Below, in pieces: positions 19,804-21,705 of a stretch of DNA of 21,705 nt; the first letter of the stretch is position 1, and the number at the start of each line of letters is the position of its first letter. The translations under genes and the position numbers were made by a program. Source of the stretch: Welwitschia mirabilis (taxonomy: Eukaryota; Gnetophyta; Gnetopsida; Welwitschiales). The notes under the pieces are model-generated. The model was not told where the DNA came from. It made no database searches and was given only the letters and a program-made list of their open reading frames with translations. The DNA lies in assembly GCA_051453625.1 (NCBI GenBank), contig JBOZIK010000001.1:162260567-162282271 (forward strand), read 5' to 3'.

Positions 19804-20608
19804 TAGTGGAAAGTGGTCTTTCTCACTATTTGAAATGATTAAGTGTCATCAAAACCTATTGAAGAATGTGGACTATATACTTTTTAGTTAATAATTAACA
19901 AAGAAAAGCAAGTTGAAGGAGGGGCAACAAGCTATTTAGCCTTAGTTTCTACAAAAAATATTAATTCTTCCACATGGATTGTGAATAGTTGTTGTTTAAA
20001 TCTCATGAATTCAAATAAAGAATTATTTGTTAATTAGAAGCCTACTAATTTGGAATCTATCAAAGTTGGTAATGGTGCTTTTGTCAAAGTAGAAGGCATT
20101 GGAGATGTCAAAATAAATTTTTAGGATGGAAGATGGATCAATGTTCATGATGTTTTTAATGTGCTTAAGTTTTCTAACTCCTTACTTTCAGTTGAACAAT
20201 TGGTTCAAAAAGGTAACAAAGTTAAGTTTGATAAGAATGGTTGTATCATAAAGGATGATATAAGCTTCTTCATTGCTCTCTAAAGAATGTCAAATCAAAT
20301 ATATCCATTGGTATCCATGGAGATGATACATCAGGTAAAAATTCATAACTTATGTTAATGTCTATTATGATTAAAAATCCTTTAATTCTTTGGCACATGA
20401 GATTAGGGCATGCTTCTTACATAAATATTATGAAGATGTCAAAACATCAAAGTGTGTTGGGCATTAAATGTTAAGAAATGCCTACTAAAATTTGTAAATG
20501 ATGCATAAAGGTCAAGCATAAGGCTAATCTACATAGTGCCATTATGGAGAGAAAAACTATGCCACTTGAGTTGGTGCATATGGATTTGGTTAGTTTAATG
20601 AATGATAG
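19804..20608 (+). pseudogene. copia pol pseudogene (protease, start of integrase)
   Basis: The aspartic protease motif is at 19975-19992. Where copia proteases read Asp-Ser-Gly, this copy reads Asn-Ser-Cys after WIV, so the catalytic aspartate is lost. SIKVGNG, LLSVEQLVQKG and VKFDKNGC follow, as normal for the region between protease and integrase. The GAG-pre-integrase/HHCC zinc-binding region begins LWHMRLGHASY (20388-20420), and one CXXC position is broken by TGA. LELVHMDL, carrying the first acidic residue of the integrase core (20583-20585), is the last recognised part. Stops interrupt throughout. The coding similarity ends where the next element begins. Confidence 0.82.
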
Positions 20609-20613
20609 GATCG

Positions 20614-20659
20614 AGAACCCTAGAGGGAAGGGGGGAGGAAGAGGGGTTGAATAGGTTCT
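20614..20659. repeat. Inverted repeat at the element edge
   Basis: AGAACC and GGTTCT bracket CTAGAGGG, a purine tract and TTGAATA. It may form a hairpin or be a terminal signature of the element. Confidence 0.55.
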
Positions 20660-20929
20660 TTCAAAAAAAACTTAAGATCAAAAAAACTTAAATAAATCTA
20701 ATCACAGATTGCATATAAACAAATAATGAAATCAAGACCATGCATATAAGGAATTAAAAACAGAATGTAAAACATAAAACAAAAACTACTAATTTGGATA
20801 CACACAGGATTTATAGTGGTTTGGGAACTCCCCTACTCCACTGTTGATGATCAACTTCTTCCAAGCTTGATCTTGGATCTCTATTACTTCACAGGTTTCA
20901 CCAGGATCACCTGTTAACTCTTATAAGCA

Positions 20930-21033
20930 GACTTTTACAGGCTAAGTCTCAACCTTAACAATGGACTTTTGAAGGCTAAGTCACAACCTTTGATAATAGA
21001 ATTTTGTAGGCTAAGTCTTAACCTTTGAAGACA
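20930..21033. repeat. Three-copy 35-bp tandem repeat
   Basis: Copies start at 20930, 20964 and 20999, with consensus GACTTTTxxAGGCTAAGTC followed by xxAACCTT. They are imperfect but clearly in register. No function is known. Confidence 0.85.
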
Positions 21034-21382
21034 AATAGAAGTGATGCAATGAATCCTTGGTAGCTCTAATATTACTTGTTCAATATTAGTACAAAAAATG
21101 AAGCTCTTCTCCAAATGCATACAATGACGAAGTCCTTAGATCTGATTCTAAGTGAAGTCCTTTTTCCAAGAATAGATCTCCTCAATTAGATATGAATCAA
21201 TACAAAAGATATTTCAATGAAATATGCCACTTGATTTTTCCAATTCACAATGAATATGCCAGTTTTGAAAAGTGCCAAAAGATCTCTAGGTCATCTCTTA
21301 TCCAGGTATTTATAATGGAGGGTTACTACAGTTTTAATACAATTGAATTGCACCTCCAACAACTATAAACGTCTAGAAAATA

Positions 21383-21404
21383 GCTAGGTAATGGCTAGGT
21401 AATG
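21383..21404. repeat. Perfect 11-bp tandem duplication
   Basis: GCTAGGTAATG is repeated twice without mismatch, a likely slippage event. Confidence 0.9.
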
Positions 21405-21442
21405 GATACATAACATCTACAAGATTTACTTTTTCATACAGT

Positions 21443-21660
21443 CTGGTCGACCCACAAATATCTGGTCGACCTCATAAGAACTCGGTTGACCCCATCCTGG
21501 GTCCGGTTGACCCCTTCTCTCTCGGTCTAGAACTATGGATTGTTAGCTTTTTAAATTTGGTCAACCTCATGAGAAATCCAGTCGACCCCTTTCCCATTAG
21601 TCTGGGACTTGACTGTTAGCTCCTCAAATCTGGTTGACCCCATGAATATGTAGTCGACCC
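21443..21660. repeat. Array of eight GGTCGACC-like palindromes
   Basis: Motif starts are 21445, 21464, 21484, 21505, 21559, 21580, 21632 and 21652. Two are exact GGTCGACC; the others are GGTTGACC, GGTCAACC or AGTCGACC, each followed by C or T. Neighbouring motifs are 19-21 bp apart. The last pairs lie in a higher-order unit of about 74 bp that also contains TCT(A/G)G(A/G)AC and TGTTAGCT. Confidence 0.9.
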
Positions 21661-21705
21661 CTTTCCATTTGGTTTAAGAATACTGGCTCTTAGGATCACA
21701 TGTGT

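Larger units (their letters stand above)
17601..20608 (+). mobile_element. Decayed Ty1/copia retrotransposon (5' part)
   Basis: The 5' LTR (17601-18766), primer-binding site, gag, and the protease and start of integrase of pol are present in copia order (protease, then integrase). The element sits inside unit 5 of the tandem array and is itself cut near 20608 by another repeat. Reverse transcriptase, RNase H and the 3' LTR are not in the window. Many stops and frameshifts mean it cannot encode its own proteins. Insertion order is array first, copia second, 20609 element third. Confidence 0.85.
20609..21705. mobile_element. Unclassified repeat inserted in the copia pol
   Basis: At about 20609 retrotransposon similarity ends abruptly and unrelated sequence runs to the window end. 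It opens with AGAACC (20614-20619) and GGTTCT (20654-20659), inverted copies that flank a G-rich stretch of GGGGGGAGGAAGAGGGG. A poly-A-rich stretch, a three-copy 35-bp repeat and the GGTCGACC array follow. No open frame suggests a transposase or polymerase. Its right end is not in the window, so whether it is an LTR, a non-autonomous element or a fragment of something larger cannot be said. Confidence 0.55.

Overview
The window looks like nuclear DNA from a seed plant with a large, repeat-rich, AT-rich genome. Three things point to this: one intact gene for cytosolic 40S ribosomal protein S16 (uS9) with a plant-type promoter (site II element plus telo-box), decayed copies of a plant non-specific phospholipase C gene, and a Ty1/copia retrotransposon primed by initiator methionine tRNA. 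The low gene density would suit a gymnosperm, but that is inference; nothing seen fixes the species. Only one gene (RPS16, 5615-6046, +) appears functional.

Layout. 1-1410: AT-rich flank with no recognisable gene. 1411-4284: an old tandem duplication of about 1.4 kb. Each copy carries a broken phospholipase C (NPC) gene whose first part lies on the + strand and whose last part lies on the - strand, 26 bp apart and tail to tail. Shared stop and frameshift mutations show that the gene was already broken and rearranged before it was duplicated. A MITE-like element (4221-4338) closes the second copy, and a truncated relative closes the first. 4339-5437: spacer. 5438-6046: RPS16 with promoter elements, a (AG)15 tract in the leader and an intronless ORF. 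6047-12238: about 6 kb with only small tandem duplications, an 8-base assembly gap (10562-10569) and one possible orphan exon near 11132.

12239-17600: an array of five head-to-tail units (periods 1169, 1402, 1179 and 1422 bp, the fifth cut short). Each full unit carries the same unidentified, broken, coding-like block, and in three units it is preceded by a splice-acceptor-like tract. Length differences come from internal duplications and a deletion that show short homologies at their joints.

17601-20608: the 5' LTR, primer-binding site, gag and start of pol of a decayed copia element that landed inside the fifth unit. Its pol is cut at the start of integrase by a second, unclassified element (20609 to the window end) that contains a three-copy 35-bp repeat and eight regularly spaced copies of the palindrome GGTCGACC or close variants.

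The genes do not form a pathway. The window is one housekeeping gene in a landscape of duplication, inversion and nested transposition. I did not find a convincing new functional system. The best candidates for follow-up are the unidentified tandem array and the phased palindrome array.
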